A stretch of DNA of 64,000 bases from Sphingopyxis sp. H050. Lineage in GTDB: Bacteria; Pseudomonadota; Alphaproteobacteria; Sphingomonadales; Sphingomonadaceae. Below the pieces are notes generated by a model. It saw only the letters and a list, made by a program, of their open reading frames with translations. It was not told where the DNA came from and made no database searches. The stretch lies in NCBI RefSeq assembly GCF_001468265.1, contig NZ_LNRZ01000002.1, positions 372,001 through 436,000 of the forward strand. Direction: 5' to 3'. This document shows positions 1 to 9,107 of this stretch, in pieces. Each line of letters begins with the position of its first letter. Within the stretch, counting starts at the first letter, position 1. The position numbers were made by a program, and so were the translations under genes.

Positions 1-31
1 GAAGAGGCGCATGCGCGACTATGTGGGCGGC

Positions 32-964
32 ATGAACGCTCCCGCACAGCCCCCCGTTCCCGCGCAGCGCCAGCGCAAGCCCGACTGGATTCGCGTCAAG
101 GCGCCGACCAGTCCCGGTTATGCTGAAACCAAGCGGCTGATGCGCGACCTCAACCTGCATACGGTGTGCGAGGAAGCAGCGTGCCCGAACATCGGCGAAT
201 GCTGGACGAAGAAGCACGCGACGGTGATGATTCTCGGGGACACCTGCACGCGCGCCTGCGCTTTCTGCAACGTCAAGACCGGCATGCCGCGCCCCGTCGA
301 CCTGCTCGAGCCCGAACATACGGCGGCCGCGGCGGCTAAGATGGGCCTGACGCACATCGTCATCACATCGGTCGACCGCGACGACCTGCCCGACGGCGGC
401 GCCAGCCAGTTCGTTAAGGTTATCCAGGCATTGCGCCGCGAAACCCCGCAGACGACGATCGAAATTCTGACGCCGGACTTTCGCAACAAGCCCGAAAGTG
501 CGGTCGCTGCGATCGTCGATGCGCGGCCGGACGTCTATAATCACAATCTCGAAACCGTGCCGCGGCTCTATCCGACCATCCGCCCGGGTGCGCGCTACTA
601 TGCGTCGCTCCGCCTGCTCGAAAGCGTCAAGCGCCGCGATCCTTCGATCTTCACCAAGTCGGGGATCATGATGGGCCTCGGCGAGGAGCGGATGGAGGTC
701 CATCAGGTGATGGACGATATGCGCAGCGCCGACATCGATTTCATGACGATGGGCCAGTATCTTCAGCCGACGCCGAAGCACGCCAAGGTCGTCGACTTCG
801 TGACCCCGCAGGCGTTCGACGCCTATGCGCAGATCGCGCGCGCCAAGGGCTTCCTTCAGGTCGCCTCGTCGCCGCTCACGCGCTCCAGCTATCACGCCGG
901 CGACGATTTCGAACGGATGCGCGCGGCGCGCGAAGCGCAGCTGGCGCGCGCCAAGGCGGACTGA
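32..964 (+). CDS. lipA: Lipoyl synthase
   Basis: Radical SAM enzyme that inserts two sulfurs into octanoyl groups on the E2/H proteins of the 2-oxoacid dehydrogenase and glycine cleavage complexes, in the cytoplasm. With this start (310 residues) the auxiliary-cluster motif CX4CX5C is at C46, C51 and C57 and the radical-SAM motif CX3CX2C (CTRACAFC) is at C72, C76 and C79; the C-terminal RSSY that ligates the auxiliary cluster is present. Length and motif order are standard for LipA. An in-frame ATG at 11 sits 3 nt behind an AAGAGG and could be the real start, adding seven residues. The next gene begins 7 nt after the stop, so the two are probably co-transcribed. Identity is near certain; only the start is open. 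Confidence 0.96.
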   Translation: MNAPAQPPVPAQRQRKPDWIRVKAPTSPGYAETKRLMRDLNLHTVCEEAACPNIGECWTKKHATVMILGDTCTRACAFCNVKTGMPRPVDLLEPEHTAAAAAKMGLTHIVITSVDRDDLPDGGASQFVKVIQALRRETPQTTIEILTPDFRNKPESAVAAIVDARPDVYNHNLETVPRLYPTIRPGARYYASLRLLESVKRRDPSIFTKSGIMMGLGEERMEVHQVMDDMRSADIDFMTMGQYLQPTPKHAKVVDFVTPQAFDAYAQIARAKGFLQVASSPLTRSSYHAGDDFERMRAAREAQLARAKAD

Positions 965-971
965 CCGGGTT

Positions 972-1451
972 TTGCCGCGGCACCAAGAGACGCGCGAGCT
1001 GCCGTACAGCGCCGAACAGATGTTCGCGCTGGTTACCGACATCGCGCGCTATCCCGAGTTCCTGCCCTGGGTGATCGCGCTCCGCGTCCGCAGCGACACC
1101 GAGGATCAGGCGGTCGCCGACATGATCGTCGGCTTCAAGGGCCTGCGTGAGAGCTTCTCGTGCCGCGTCCACAAGGAACGGCCGCGCCTCGTGACCGTCA
1201 GCTATATCGACGGACCGATGAAGCACCTCGAAAATGAATGGCATTTCGCGCCGCTCGAAAACGGTGGCTGCCGCGTCGATTTCATGGTCGACTTCTCATT
1301 CCGCAGCCGCGTGTTCGAAACGCTCGCCGGGCAGATGTTCGACAAGGCGCTCCGCAAGATGATCGCCGCGTTCGAAACGCGGGCAGGGGAGCTTTACGGC
1401 GCCGGAAGCGCAATATCCTCCGACGGTCGCAGCGCGTCCCTTTCGGGCTGA
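972..1451 (+). CDS. COQ10/RatA-like SRPBCC (START) domain protein
   Basis: Small START/SRPBCC-fold protein (159 residues) of the COQ10/RatA family, thought to bind ubiquinone or a related polyprenyl lipid and support respiration; it is the family that usually follows lipA in alphaproteobacteria. The family signature near the N-terminus (SAEQMFALVTDIARYPEFLP) and the conserved WHFAPL and DFSFRSRVFE segments are visible. The start is taken as TTG at 972, since the frame upstream lies inside lipA and reads as non-protein; there is no ATG at the expected place. The last 58 bases overlap the end of cinA on the other strand, so the Ser/Gly-rich tail (SAISSDGRSASLSG) is antisense to coding sequence. 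E. coli RatA was described as a ribosome-association toxin, but a lipid chaperone role is more likely here. Confidence 0.88.
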   Translation: MPRHQETRELPYSAEQMFALVTDIARYPEFLPWVIALRVRSDTEDQAVADMIVGFKGLRESFSCRVHKERPRLVTVSYIDGPMKHLENEWHFAPLENGGCRVDFMVDFSFRSRVFETLAGQMFDKALRKMIAAFETRAGELYGAGSAISSDGRSASLSG

Positions 1452-1957
1452 AGCAGGTCGAGTGCAAAGAGAGTCGCGGCCTGGCGGATCGCGGCGCGGT
1501 CGGTCGCTTGGAACTGCACACGCTGGGTGAAATAATCGTCGGGATCCTGGCCGCGAAGCGCGCGTGCGAAGACGACAAGGCCCACTGGCTTGCGTTCCGA
1601 CCCGCCGCCGGGGCCCGCGATTCCGGTGATGGCCACCGCGACATCGGCGTCGCTGTTCGCCAGCGCGCCGGCGGCCATCGCCCATGCCGTCGCCAGCGCT
1701 ACCTCGCCGAAGGTTTCGAGTATCTCGCTGCTGACATCGAGTTGCTTTTGCTTGGCGTCGGCCGAGTAAGTGATGAACCCCGCGGAAAAGACGTCCGAGC
1801 TTCCGGCAATGTCGGTCAGCGCGGCGCTGACCATGCCGCCGGTGCAGCTTTCGGCGACGGCAATCCGTCTGCCCACCGCACGGTTCGCGGCGAGGACAGC
1901 CGCGGCCAGTTGATCGCGCTCGGCAAGGCGCGCTTCTGCGTCGAAAACCACTCTCAA
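1394..1957 (-). CDS. pncC: CinA C-terminal family nicotinamide-nucleotide amidase
   Basis: Stand-alone CinA C-terminal domain (187 residues) that deamidates nicotinamide mononucleotide to nicotinate mononucleotide in pyridine-nucleotide recycling. The family blocks AESCTGG, followed by SGFITY-like SAGFITYS, and TGIAGPGGGSERKPVG are all present; no N-terminal MoCF/COG1058 domain is attached, as is usual for PncC. It begins at an ATGA overlap with the stop of ispDF (1954-1957), which fixes the start and implies translational coupling. The 3' end converges on and overlaps the COQ10-like gene by 58 bp. Confidence 0.9.
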   Translation of the reverse strand: MRVVFDAEARLAERDQLAAAVLAANRAVGRRIAVAESCTGGMVSAALTDIAGSSDVFSAGFITYSADAKQKQLDVSSEILETFGEVALATAWAMAAGALANSDADVAVAITGIAGPGGGSERKPVGLVVFARALRGQDPDDYFTQRVQFQATDRAAIRQAATLFALDLLQPERDALRPSEDIALPAP

Positions 1958-3129
1958 TTCTCCGGAAGTTCCAAGGTCGCTACGGCCTGGGCGGCGATCC
2001 CCTCGCGGCGGCCGGTGAAGCCCAGCCGCTCGGTCGTTGTCGCCTTCACACTAACGCGTTCGACCGGAATCGCAAGGATTTCGGCGATCCGCGCCCGGAT
2101 GGCGGGGCGGTGCGGGCCGATTTTCGGGGCTTCGGCGATGATCGTCAGGTCGACATGCGCGAGACGCCCGCCGCGCGCCGCGACTCGTCCGCCGGCGAAG
2201 GCGAGGAAGCGGTGCGACGCGGCGCCGCGCCATTGCGGGTCGCTGGGCGGAAAATGGTCGCCGATGTCGCCGTCGGCAAGCGCGCCGAGGATGGCGTCGG
2301 TGATCGCATGCAATGCAACGTCGGCATCGCTATGCCCTTCAAGTCCATGACTATGTTCGATTTCTATCCCGCCGATCCACAGCGGCTTGCCTGCAACGAG
2401 GCGGTGAACGTCATAGCCCATGCCGACCGCGGTTCGCATCGTTCCAGTTCCCAAAAGCCCCGCGAGGATCGCCATATCCTCGGCATATGTCAGTTTGTGG
2501 AGCCGGGCGTCGCCCGGCACGGCGGCAACGGCAATGCCAAGCCGCCGGACAAGCTGCGCATCGTCGGTCGCCGCCGCTTCTACGGCCGCGAGGTGCGCGC
2601 GTCTGAGGGTGCCGAGGCGGAACGCCTGCGGCGTCTGGACGCGCGCGAGGGCGCTGCGATCGACGACTTCTCCCGCTTCGCCATGCGCCTGTTCGACCAG
2701 CGTGTCGGGAACCGGCAAGGTCGGGATCGCCGCCTCGGCGGTTTCCAGCGCCGCGAGCAGGCGGTCGATCACGTCGGCCGTCAATCCGGGGCGCGCGGCG
2801 TCGTGCACGAGTACCAGCGCCTCGTCCTCCCAGCCGTCGAGGGCCTGCAAGGCATTGCCGACCGATTGCTGGCGCTCGACACCCGGATCGGCACAAATCC
2901 AGCCGTTCGAGATGCCATCCACCGCTGCCACGACGTCACCCTTCGCCACCAGCACGCCCAGCGAAATCGCCGGATGCGCGTCGAACGCATCGACGCTCCA
3001 ACGCAGAACGGCCTTGCCACCGAGCAATTCGATCTGCTTCGGTTGGTCGAAACCTGCGCGTTTGCCAGTGCCCCCGGCAAGCAGGATCGCGGCGACCCGC
3101 GGGGCAGGCAAAGGCGTGGACTCGGTCAT
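1954..3129 (-). CDS. ispDF: Bifunctional IspD/IspF (MEP pathway)
   Basis: Fusion of 2-C-methyl-D-erythritol 4-phosphate cytidylyltransferase (IspD, residues about 1-228) and 2,4-cyclodiphosphate synthase (IspF, from about M231), steps 3 and 5 of non-mevalonate isoprenoid synthesis. IspD shows LLAGGTGKRAG (nucleotide-binding loop) and VHDAARP; IspF shows the zinc ligands GYDVHRL and HSHGLEGHSDADV and the GDIGDHFPPSDP loop. This fusion is common in alphaproteobacteria. It is divergent from dusB with about 97 nt between the two starts, which must hold promoters for both. cinA follows with a 4-nt overlap. Confidence 0.97.
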   Translation of the reverse strand: MTESTPLPAPRVAAILLAGGTGKRAGFDQPKQIELLGGKAVLRWSVDAFDAHPAISLGVLVAKGDVVAAVDGISNGWICADPGVERQQSVGNALQALDGWEDEALVLVHDAARPGLTADVIDRLLAALETAEAAIPTLPVPDTLVEQAHGEAGEVVDRSALARVQTPQAFRLGTLRRAHLAAVEAAATDDAQLVRRLGIAVAAVPGDARLHKLTYAEDMAILAGLLGTGTMRTAVGMGYDVHRLVAGKPLWIGGIEIEHSHGLEGHSDADVALHAITDAILGALADGDIGDHFPPSDPQWRGAASHRFLAFAGGRVAARGGRLAHVDLTIIAEAPKIGPHRPAIRARIAEILAIPVERVSVKATTTERLGFTGRREGIAAQAVATLELPEN

Positions 3130-3157
3130 CAGCCGCGCCGGTTAGCGCAGCCGCGCC

Positions 3158-3186
3158 TTGCGGGAAAGCCGCTTAGCGTGTAGGGG
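3158..3186 (+). promoter_or_regulatory. Candidate -35/-10 promoter for dusB-ntrBC
   Basis: TTGCGG at 3158-3163, a 17-nt spacer and TAGGGG at 3181-3186, about 40 nt before the dusB ATG. The same arrangement (TTGCAA-N17-TAGGGG) precedes tRNA-Ser(CGA) at 41272-41300, which supports it as a housekeeping promoter form in this genome. Read by eye only. Confidence 0.4.
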
Positions 3187-3226
3187 CTGCTCAAAATTTA
3201 GGCAATTCGAACGAAAGCTTCCCGCC

Positions 3227-4225
3227 ATGGCGCCGCTGCGGCCCATTCAGATCGGCAACATCACCATCGCGGATCCCGTGATCCTCGCGCCGATGACGGG
3301 CGTCTCCGACCTGCCGTTCCGCAAGCTCGTGCGCTATTACGGCTCGGGGCTGAACGTCACCGAGATGATCGCCAGCCAGGCCGCGATCCGTGAAACGCGC
3401 CAGTCGATCCAGAAGGCGGCTTGGGACCCGGTCGAGGAGCCGGTATCGATGCAGCTGGTCGGTTGCACTCCCTATGAAATGGGTGAGGCGGCGAAGCTCA
3501 ACGAGGATCGCGGCGCGGCGATCATCGACATCAACATGGGCTGCCCCGTGCGCAAGGTCACGAATGGCGATGCGGGCTCGGCGTTGATGCGCGACCTGAA
3601 ACTTGCCGCCGCGCTGATCGACAGCTGCGTCAAGGCGGTGTCGGTGCCGGTGACGGTCAAGATGCGCATGGGCTGGGACCACGACAGCCTCAACGCCCCC
3701 GAACTCGCCCATATCGCCGAGGATCTCGGTGCGAAGCTGGTCACGGTCCACGGCCGCACGCGCAACCAGATGTATCGCGGCGAGGCCGATTGGAGTTTCG
3801 TGCGCAAGGTTAAGGACGCGGTGTCGATCCCCGTCATCGTCAACGGCGACATCTGCTCGCCCGACGACGCCAAGGCCGCGCTCGCGCAGAGCGGCGCCGA
3901 CGGCGTGATGATCGGCCGCGGCGCTTATGGCCGGCCCTGGCTGCTCGGGCAGGTAATGGCCGCGCTGCGCGGCGAGGCCGAGCGGCCCGACCCCGGCCTC
4001 GACGAGCAATATGACGTCATTACATCGCACTACCGCGCGATGATTGATCATTATGGCGAGATGACGGGCGTCAACATGGCGCGCAAGCATCTCGGCTGGT
4101 ACGTCAAGGGGCTGCACGGCTCGGCCGAGTTCCGCAACAAGGTCAACCAGATCCCCGACAGCAAGGGCGTGCTCGACGCGCTGGAAGCCTTCTATGGCCC
4201 GCATTTGACCAAGGCGGCTGCGTGA
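3227..4225 (+). CDS. dusB: tRNA dihydrouridine synthase DusB
   Basis: FMN-dependent TIM-barrel enzyme (332 residues) that reduces uridines in the tRNA D-loop. The N-terminus ([14 protein letters not shown]), the catalytic-cysteine loop [10 protein letters not shown] (C106 with this start) and the C-terminal [11 protein letters not shown] that grips tRNA are typical; NifR3 is the old name and reflects the same linkage to ntrB/ntrC seen here and in rhizobia. The ATG at 3227 gives the usual N-terminus; earlier in-frame codons overlap the promoter region. The stop overlaps ntrB by GTGA (4222-4225), so the genes are translationally coupled. Confidence 0.97.
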   Translation: MAPLRPIQIGNITIADPVILAPMTGVSDLPFRKLVRYYGSGLNVTEMIASQAAIRETRQSIQKAAWDPVEEPVSMQLVGCTPYEMGEAAKLNEDRGAAIIDINMGCPVRKVTNGDAGSALMRDLKLAAALIDSCVKAVSVPVTVKMRMGWDHDSLNAPELAHIAEDLGAKLVTVHGRTRNQMYRGEADWSFVRKVKDAVSIPVIVNGDICSPDDAKAALAQSGADGVMIGRGAYGRPWLLGQVMAALRGEAERPDPGLDEQYDVITSHYRAMIDHYGEMTGVNMARKHLGWYVKGLHGSAEFRNKVNQIPDSKGVLDALEAFYGPHLTKAAA

Positions 4226-5316
4226 GCGCGCTGACGTCGAGCATCCCGACGTTCGACCATGACGAGATTATCCAGTCGCACCCGATCGCCACGCTACTCA
4301 TCGACAAGGGCGGGGTGATTCTGTTCGTCAACGCCGCCGCCGAGCAGCTGTGCAACATCGGTCGCGCCGCAATGGTCGGGCGCGTCGTCTATGACGTGAT
4401 CGGTATGGATCGCGGTTATCGCCAGCGGATGAACGATCCCGCGACCTCCGCCCTCTTCGCGCACCGCGCCGAAATCTCGCTCGGCGGGCGCAAGTCGGCG
4501 TTCGTTGACATGCAGATGGTGCCCTATGGCCGCAGTGGGCATCGCATCCTGACGCTCGTTCCCTCGCAAAGCGATACCGAGCTGATGGGCGGCGCGATCG
4601 GACGTTCGGGACGCGCCGCGGGGGCGGCGGCGTCGATGCTGGCGCACGAGATCAAGAATCCGCTCGCGGGCATCAAGGGTGCGGCGCAGCTTCTCGCGCG
4701 CAAAACCGATACGAGCGGCGAACGTTTCACGTCTCTGATCTGCGCCGAGGTCGACCGGATCACGACGTTGATCGACCAGATGGAGCATTTCTCGCGCGGC
4801 CAGCCGATCGCGTGCGTTCCGCTCAACCTCTACCAACCGATCCATCAGGCGATGGAAACCGCGCGCGCGCGCCAGTTTCCCGGCGTTCGTTTCGCCGAGG
4901 ACTTCGACCCCTCGCTGCCGATGGTGCAGGGCAATCATGACGCCGTGGTCCAGATCCTATTGAACCTGATTACAAATGGTTGCGAGGCGATCGGTGGACG
5001 CGATGACGGCGTGGTCCGCATCGCCACGGCCTATCGTCACGGCCTCTCGATCGACAATGGCGACGGCCGCGGCCGCATTGCGCTGCCGATCGAGGTCAGC
5101 GTCAGCGACAATGGCCCCGGCGTGCCCGCCGACATCCGCGGCGACCTGTTCGATCCGTTCGTTACCACCAAGCGCGAAGGTAGGGGACTGGGCCTCGCCC
5201 TCGTCGCCAAGCTCGCCCGCGACATGGGCGGCACCGTCCAGCATATGCGCGACGGCGACTGGACACGCTTCCGCGTCCATCTGCCCGCCGTGCCCAAGCG
5301 GGGCCGCAGCGAATGA
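4222..5316 (+). CDS. ntrB: Nitrogen sensor histidine kinase NtrB
   Basis: Cytoplasmic histidine kinase (364 residues) that phosphorylates or dephosphorylates NtrC, normally under PII control in response to glutamine. A PAS domain occupies roughly residues 10-100 ([18 protein letters not shown]), followed by the HisKA motif [19 protein letters not shown] with H142 as phosphoacceptor and the HATPase N, G1 and G2 boxes ([26 protein letters not shown]). No transmembrane segment is seen, as expected. It starts with GTG inside a GTGA overlap with dusB and ends in an ATGA overlap with ntrC. Confidence 0.95.
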   Translation: MSALTSSIPTFDHDEIIQSHPIATLLIDKGGVILFVNAAAEQLCNIGRAAMVGRVVYDVIGMDRGYRQRMNDPATSALFAHRAEISLGGRKSAFVDMQMVPYGRSGHRILTLVPSQSDTELMGGAIGRSGRAAGAAASMLAHEIKNPLAGIKGAAQLLARKTDTSGERFTSLICAEVDRITTLIDQMEHFSRGQPIACVPLNLYQPIHQAMETARARQFPGVRFAEDFDPSLPMVQGNHDAVVQILLNLITNGCEAIGGRDDGVVRIATAYRHGLSIDNGDGRGRIALPIEVSVSDNGPGVPADIRGDLFDPFVTTKREGRGLGLALVAKLARDMGGTVQHMRDGDWTRFRVHLPAVPKRGRSE

Positions 5317-6728
5317 ACGGCAAGACGATCCTGCTCGTCGAGGATGATCCGGCGATTGCGCTGATCATCCGCGAGACGCTGACCGGCGAATGCGCGATCT
5401 TCGCCTCGGTTGCGAGCGTCGGCGAACGCAATGCCTGGCTGGCCGATAACCGCCCCGACCTGATCATTACCGACGTGGTGCTGCCCGATGGCGACGGGAT
5501 CGACTCGCTGCCCGGCGCGGGCGTCGATCCGCAGACGCCGGTGATCGTCCTGTCGGCGCAGAACACGCTCGATACCGCGGTGCGGGCGACCGGGATCGGC
5601 AGTTACGATTATCTGCCCAAACCTTTCGACCTCGAAGAGCTGACCGCCAGCGTCCGCGCCGCGCTAGAACGGAGCAACCAGCCGCCGACGAAAGCCGACT
5701 CAGGGCAAGCCGACAGCCACGGCCTCGTCGGCCGGGCACCCGCGATGCAGGCGGTATACCGGACGATCGCGCGCCTCGCGACGAACGACCTCGCGGTGCT
5801 GATCCTCGGCGAGTCCGGGACCGGCAAGGAAGTGGTGGCGCGGGCTATCCATGCCACCGGCCTGCGACGTACAGGGCCTTTCGTCGCCATCAACATGGCC
5901 GCCATCCCGCGCGAACTGATCGAAGCCGAGCTGTTCGGGCACGAGAAGGGCGCGTTTACAGGCGCCCACAGCCGCAATGCAGGCAGGTTCGAGCAGGCTG
6001 CCGGGGGCACGCTGTTCCTCGACGAAATCGGTGACATGCCGCTGGAGGCGCAGACGCGGCTGCTTCGCGTGCTCCAGACCAACGAATATTCGACCGTCGG
6101 CGGCAGTCAGGCGCTACGCGCCGACGTCCGCGTAATCGCGGCGACGCATCGCGACATGCGCACCCTCGTCGCCGACGGGCGGTTCCGTGAAGATCTCTTC
6201 TATCGCCTCAACGTCATTCCAGTGACTTTGCCGCCGCTGCGAGACCGGCGCAGCGACATCGCGGCCTTGGTGCGACATTTCGTCGACGCGGGGCGCCATT
6301 CGGGACTGCCCGATCGTCAGTTTGCGCCGGACGCGATGCAATTGCTTGAGCGGCACGACTGGCCCGGCAACGTACGCGAGCTCGGGAATGTGGTGCAGCG
6401 GCTCGCGGTGCTGTCGCGCGATACCGTTGTGGGGGTCCGTGATGTCGAGTCGGTGCTTCGGGAGAATGGCGAAGGCGTATCGATCGCGGAACCCGCCCAT
6501 CTCATAGCGCGCGCGATCGACGATTGGGCACGCGAAAAGCTGGCGGTTTCGGAGCATGACGGTGAAATTCACGAACAGCTGGAGGCGATCGTCGAGGCCG
6601 CGTTGCTTCGGCGCACGCTTCGCGAAGTTCGCGGCAATCAGCTGGAAGCCGCGCGACGGCTGGGTATCAATCGCAACACTTTGCGCAAAAGGCTCGGCCA
6701 GCTGGCCATCGATCCTTCCCACCCCTGA
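5313..6728 (+). CDS. ntrC: Nitrogen regulator NtrC, sigma-54 activator
   Basis: Response regulator (471 residues) that activates sigma-54 promoters of nitrogen-assimilation genes. The receiver has E10/D11/D12 and the phospho-accepting D54 (LIITDVVLPDGDG); the AAA+ domain has Walker A GESGTGKE, an intact GAFTGA sigma-54 contact loop at residues 213-218 and Walker B TLFLDE; the C-terminus is a Fis-type helix-turn-helix (GNQLEAARRLGINRNTLRKR). It is coupled to ntrB by ATGA. Its intact GAFTGA contrasts with ntrX downstream. Confidence 0.96.
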   Translation: MNGKTILLVEDDPAIALIIRETLTGECAIFASVASVGERNAWLADNRPDLIITDVVLPDGDGIDSLPGAGVDPQTPVIVLSAQNTLDTAVRATGIGSYDYLPKPFDLEELTASVRAALERSNQPPTKADSGQADSHGLVGRAPAMQAVYRTIARLATNDLAVLILGESGTGKEVVARAIHATGLRRTGPFVAINMAAIPRELIEAELFGHEKGAFTGAHSRNAGRFEQAAGGTLFLDEIGDMPLEAQTRLLRVLQTNEYSTVGGSQALRADVRVIAATHRDMRTLVADGRFREDLFYRLNVIPVTLPPLRDRRSDIAALVRHFVDAGRHSGLPDRQFAPDAMQLLERHDWPGNVRELGNVVQRLAVLSRDTVVGVRDVESVLRENGEGVSIAEPAHLIARAIDDWAREKLAVSEHDGEIHEQLEAIVEAALLRRTLREVRGNQLEAARRLGINRNTLRKRLGQLAIDPSHP

Positions 6729-6765
6729 CGATTTGATCGTCAAAAGCCTTCATATCGGCGCGCGG

Positions 6766-6789
6766 GCATAGATTGTGTGTTTTCTATGC
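6766..6789. repeat. Inverted repeat upstream of ntrY
   Basis: GCATAGA (6766-6772) and TCTATGC (6783-6789) form a perfect 7-bp inverted repeat with a 10-nt AT-rich spacer, 26 nt before the ntrY ATG at 6816, in the only real gap between ntrC and ntrY. It does not match the NtrC consensus TGCAC-N5-GTGCA. A candidate operator, judged by position only. Confidence 0.3.
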
Positions 6790-6815
6790 AACATGTTTGT
6801 CGTAACGCGGCAACA

Positions 6816-9107
6816 ATGGAGCATGCCGCCTCCCTGACCCCAGAAAGTGATTCCGACGCGCCGGACGCGCGTCCAAGCGGCTGGCAATTTGCGGTTCCGG
6901 AATATTATACGCTGGCGATCATCGTCAGCGTAGCGGTTGCGACCTATATTTTCGTGACCGGCGACGCGCAGAGCGAGCGGCTGCTGACGCCGGCGCTCGT
7001 CGCCGCGATCATGGTCGTCAATCTCGTGCCCGCGATGGCGCTTATCGTGCTCGTGGGCAGCCGGATCGCGCGCGCGCGCGCGGTCCGCTCGATGGCGGGC
7101 GGCAACGGACGGCTGCACGTTCGCTTGGTCGCGTTGTTCTCCCTGATCGCCGCGACGCCGACCTTGCTCGTCGTGATCTTCGCATCGCTGCTGTTCCAGT
7201 TCGGCGTCGACTTCTGGTTCTCCGACCGGTCGCGCGGGATGTTCGAGAATGCGGCGAGCCTAGCCGAGGGCTATTATCAGGAAAATCAACGCCAGGTGGG
7301 AGCCAACACCTTTGCGATGGCCACCGACCTTGGCAAGAGCCTTACCCAGTTCCCGATCGATAGCCCGGCCTTCACCAACTATTATCTTCAGCAGGTCGTC
7401 GTCCGCAGCCTCAATGAATCGGCGGTGATCGAGATCGGCAAGGATGGCGTCGCGCGAACCGCAGCGGCGATCAATCCCGACAATCGCGCTGCCGAAAATC
7501 GTCTAAGCGCGACGATGATCCAGCGCCTCAACGCCGGCGAAGACGTCGTCGTCGTCCGTCAGGCGAATCGGATCGAGGCCGCGACGAGGCTGCCTGGAAC
7601 AAATCGCGCTTATGTCTATGCTTCGCGAGATACCAATGTGCCCGGCTTCCAGCAGTCCGCGCGGGCAAGCGCGGTGTTGGCCGATTATAACGACCTGTTC
7701 GAGCGATCGCAGCAGCTGCAGCTACGCTTCAACGGTGCGCTCTATCTCGGTTCGCTGTTGCTCTTGGCTCTTGCCGTGATTGCCGCGATCGTCGTCGCTG
7801 ACCGCATCGTGCGTCCTCTTGGCACGCTGATTGGCGCGACCCGCACGGCTGCTGGCGGCGACCTCTCGGTCCGCGTCACGCCGCCCGCGCGCGACGACGA
7901 AATTGCGGTGCTGACCCGCGCTTTCAACCGCATGACCGAGCAACTCGAAGGCCAGACGGGCGCGCTCGTCAGCGTCAACGAACAGCTCGAAACCCGGCGC
8001 AGCTTCATCGAGGCGGTGCTGAGCGGCGTGTCGTCGGCGGTCGTGTCGGTCGACGCCGGTCACCGCATCTTGCTCGCCAATGCGGCGGCGGAGCAGCTGA
8101 TCGGGCAGAGCGCGAGCGATTTGACCGGGCAGCCGCTGGCCGATGTCGCGCCCGAGCTGGCGCGACTGCTCACGGGCGAGGAACGCGAGGGAATCGTCCA
8201 GCTCGCGCGGCGTGAGGGGGAACCGGCGACCTTGGCCGCCAAGGCGGTCGCACAGGGCGACGGCTTCGTGCTGAGTTTTGAGGACATTACTCAGCAATTG
8301 CTCGACCAGCGCCGCGCGGCCTGGTCCGATGTTGCACGACGTATCGCGCACGAAATCAAGAACCCGCTGACCCCGATCCAGCTTGCCGCCGAGCGTCTGC
8401 AACGCCGGTTCGGCACGAAGGTCGAGGGAGACGAAGCCACCTTCAAGCGCCTCACCGACACGATCATCCGGCAGGTCCATGATATGCGGCGCATGGTTGA
8501 CGAGTTTTCCAGCTTCGCCCGCATGCCAAAGCCGACATTTGGGGTCGAGGATGTCCGCGATATCCTGAAGCAGACAGTATTCCTGTTCGAAGTCGCCAAG
8601 CCCGATATCGCTTTCAGCGTCAAAACCCCGAACGAAATCGAGCCTCTCGTGTGCGATCGCCGGCTGCTGTCGCAGGCCTTCACGAACATCATCAAAAATG
8701 CGGTCGAGGCGATTGAAGAAAATTCGAAAACCGGCGCGCCGCCGCCGATCGGTCATATTCGTGCGGAGCTCGACATCGGCCAGGGCGATGCGATCGTCAT
8801 ACGCGTTACAGACGACGGGATTGGGCTGCCCGAAGCGCGCGATGCGATTGCCGAACCCTATATGACGACGCGTCAGGGCGGAACCGGCCTGGGCCTCGCG
8901 ATCGTCAAGAAGATCGTCGAACAACATTATGGCGAGCTTGATTTCTGCGACAATCCTGAAGGGCGGGGGACGTGCGTGACGCTGAGCTTCCATCCCGATC
9001 GGCTGCGGCCGCTCGCGGGAACGGGCGGAGAAATGGGTGCAGGACAGGGTGAATCGGTACCCGGACGTGTCCGGAACCGTCAGGATAGAGAAGATCATGG
9101 CGCTTGA
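6816..9107 (+). CDS. ntrY: Nitrogen/redox sensor histidine kinase NtrY
   Basis: Membrane-bound histidine kinase (763 residues from ATG 6816) partnering NtrX. Residues about 20-110 hold hydrophobic segments (YYTLAIIVSVAVATYIFV, LVAAIMVVNLVPAMALIVLV and LFSLIAATPTLLVVIFASLL), a periplasmic sensor of about 170 residues follows, then another TM (LYLGSLLLLALAVIAAIVVA) and HAMP, a PAS domain near AVLSGVSSAVVSVDAGHRIL, HisKA with H512 in [17 protein letters not shown], and HATPase motifs NIIKNAVEAI, DDGIGLP and GTGLGLAIV. A GTG at 6777 or ATG at 6786 could extend the N-terminus. The gene overlaps ntrX by 11 nt. Known roles of NtrYX elsewhere include nitrogen, redox and envelope control. Confidence 0.94.
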   Translation: MEHAASLTPESDSDAPDARPSGWQFAVPEYYTLAIIVSVAVATYIFVTGDAQSERLLTPALVAAIMVVNLVPAMALIVLVGSRIARARAVRSMAGGNGRLHVRLVALFSLIAATPTLLVVIFASLLFQFGVDFWFSDRSRGMFENAASLAEGYYQENQRQVGANTFAMATDLGKSLTQFPIDSPAFTNYYLQQVVVRSLNESAVIEIGKDGVARTAAAINPDNRAAENRLSATMIQRLNAGEDVVVVRQANRIEAATRLPGTNRAYVYASRDTNVPGFQQSARASAVLADYNDLFERSQQLQLRFNGALYLGSLLLLALAVIAAIVVADRIVRPLGTLIGATRTAAGGDLSVRVTPPARDDEIAVLTRAFNRMTEQLEGQTGALVSVNEQLETRRSFIEAVLSGVSSAVVSVDAGHRILLANAAAEQLIGQSASDLTGQPLADVAPELARLLTGEEREGIVQLARREGEPATLAAKAVAQGDGFVLSFEDITQQLLDQRRAAWSDVARRIAHEIKNPLTPIQLAAERLQRRFGTKVEGDEATFKRLTDTIIRQVHDMRRMVDEFSSFARMPKPTFGVEDVRDILKQTVFLFEVAKPDIAFSVKTPNEIEPLVCDRRLLSQAFTNIIKNAVEAIEENSKTGAPPPIGHIRAELDIGQGDAIVIRVTDDGIGLPEARDAIAEPYMTTRQGGTGLGLAIVKKIVEQHYGELDFCDNPEGRGTCVTLSFHPDRLRPLAGTGGEMGAGQGESVPGRVRNRQDREDHGA

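Noticed and set aside
1238-2350. 370-codon open frame on the plus strand
   Set aside because: Opposes pncC and the IspF half of ispDF, both with clear motifs.
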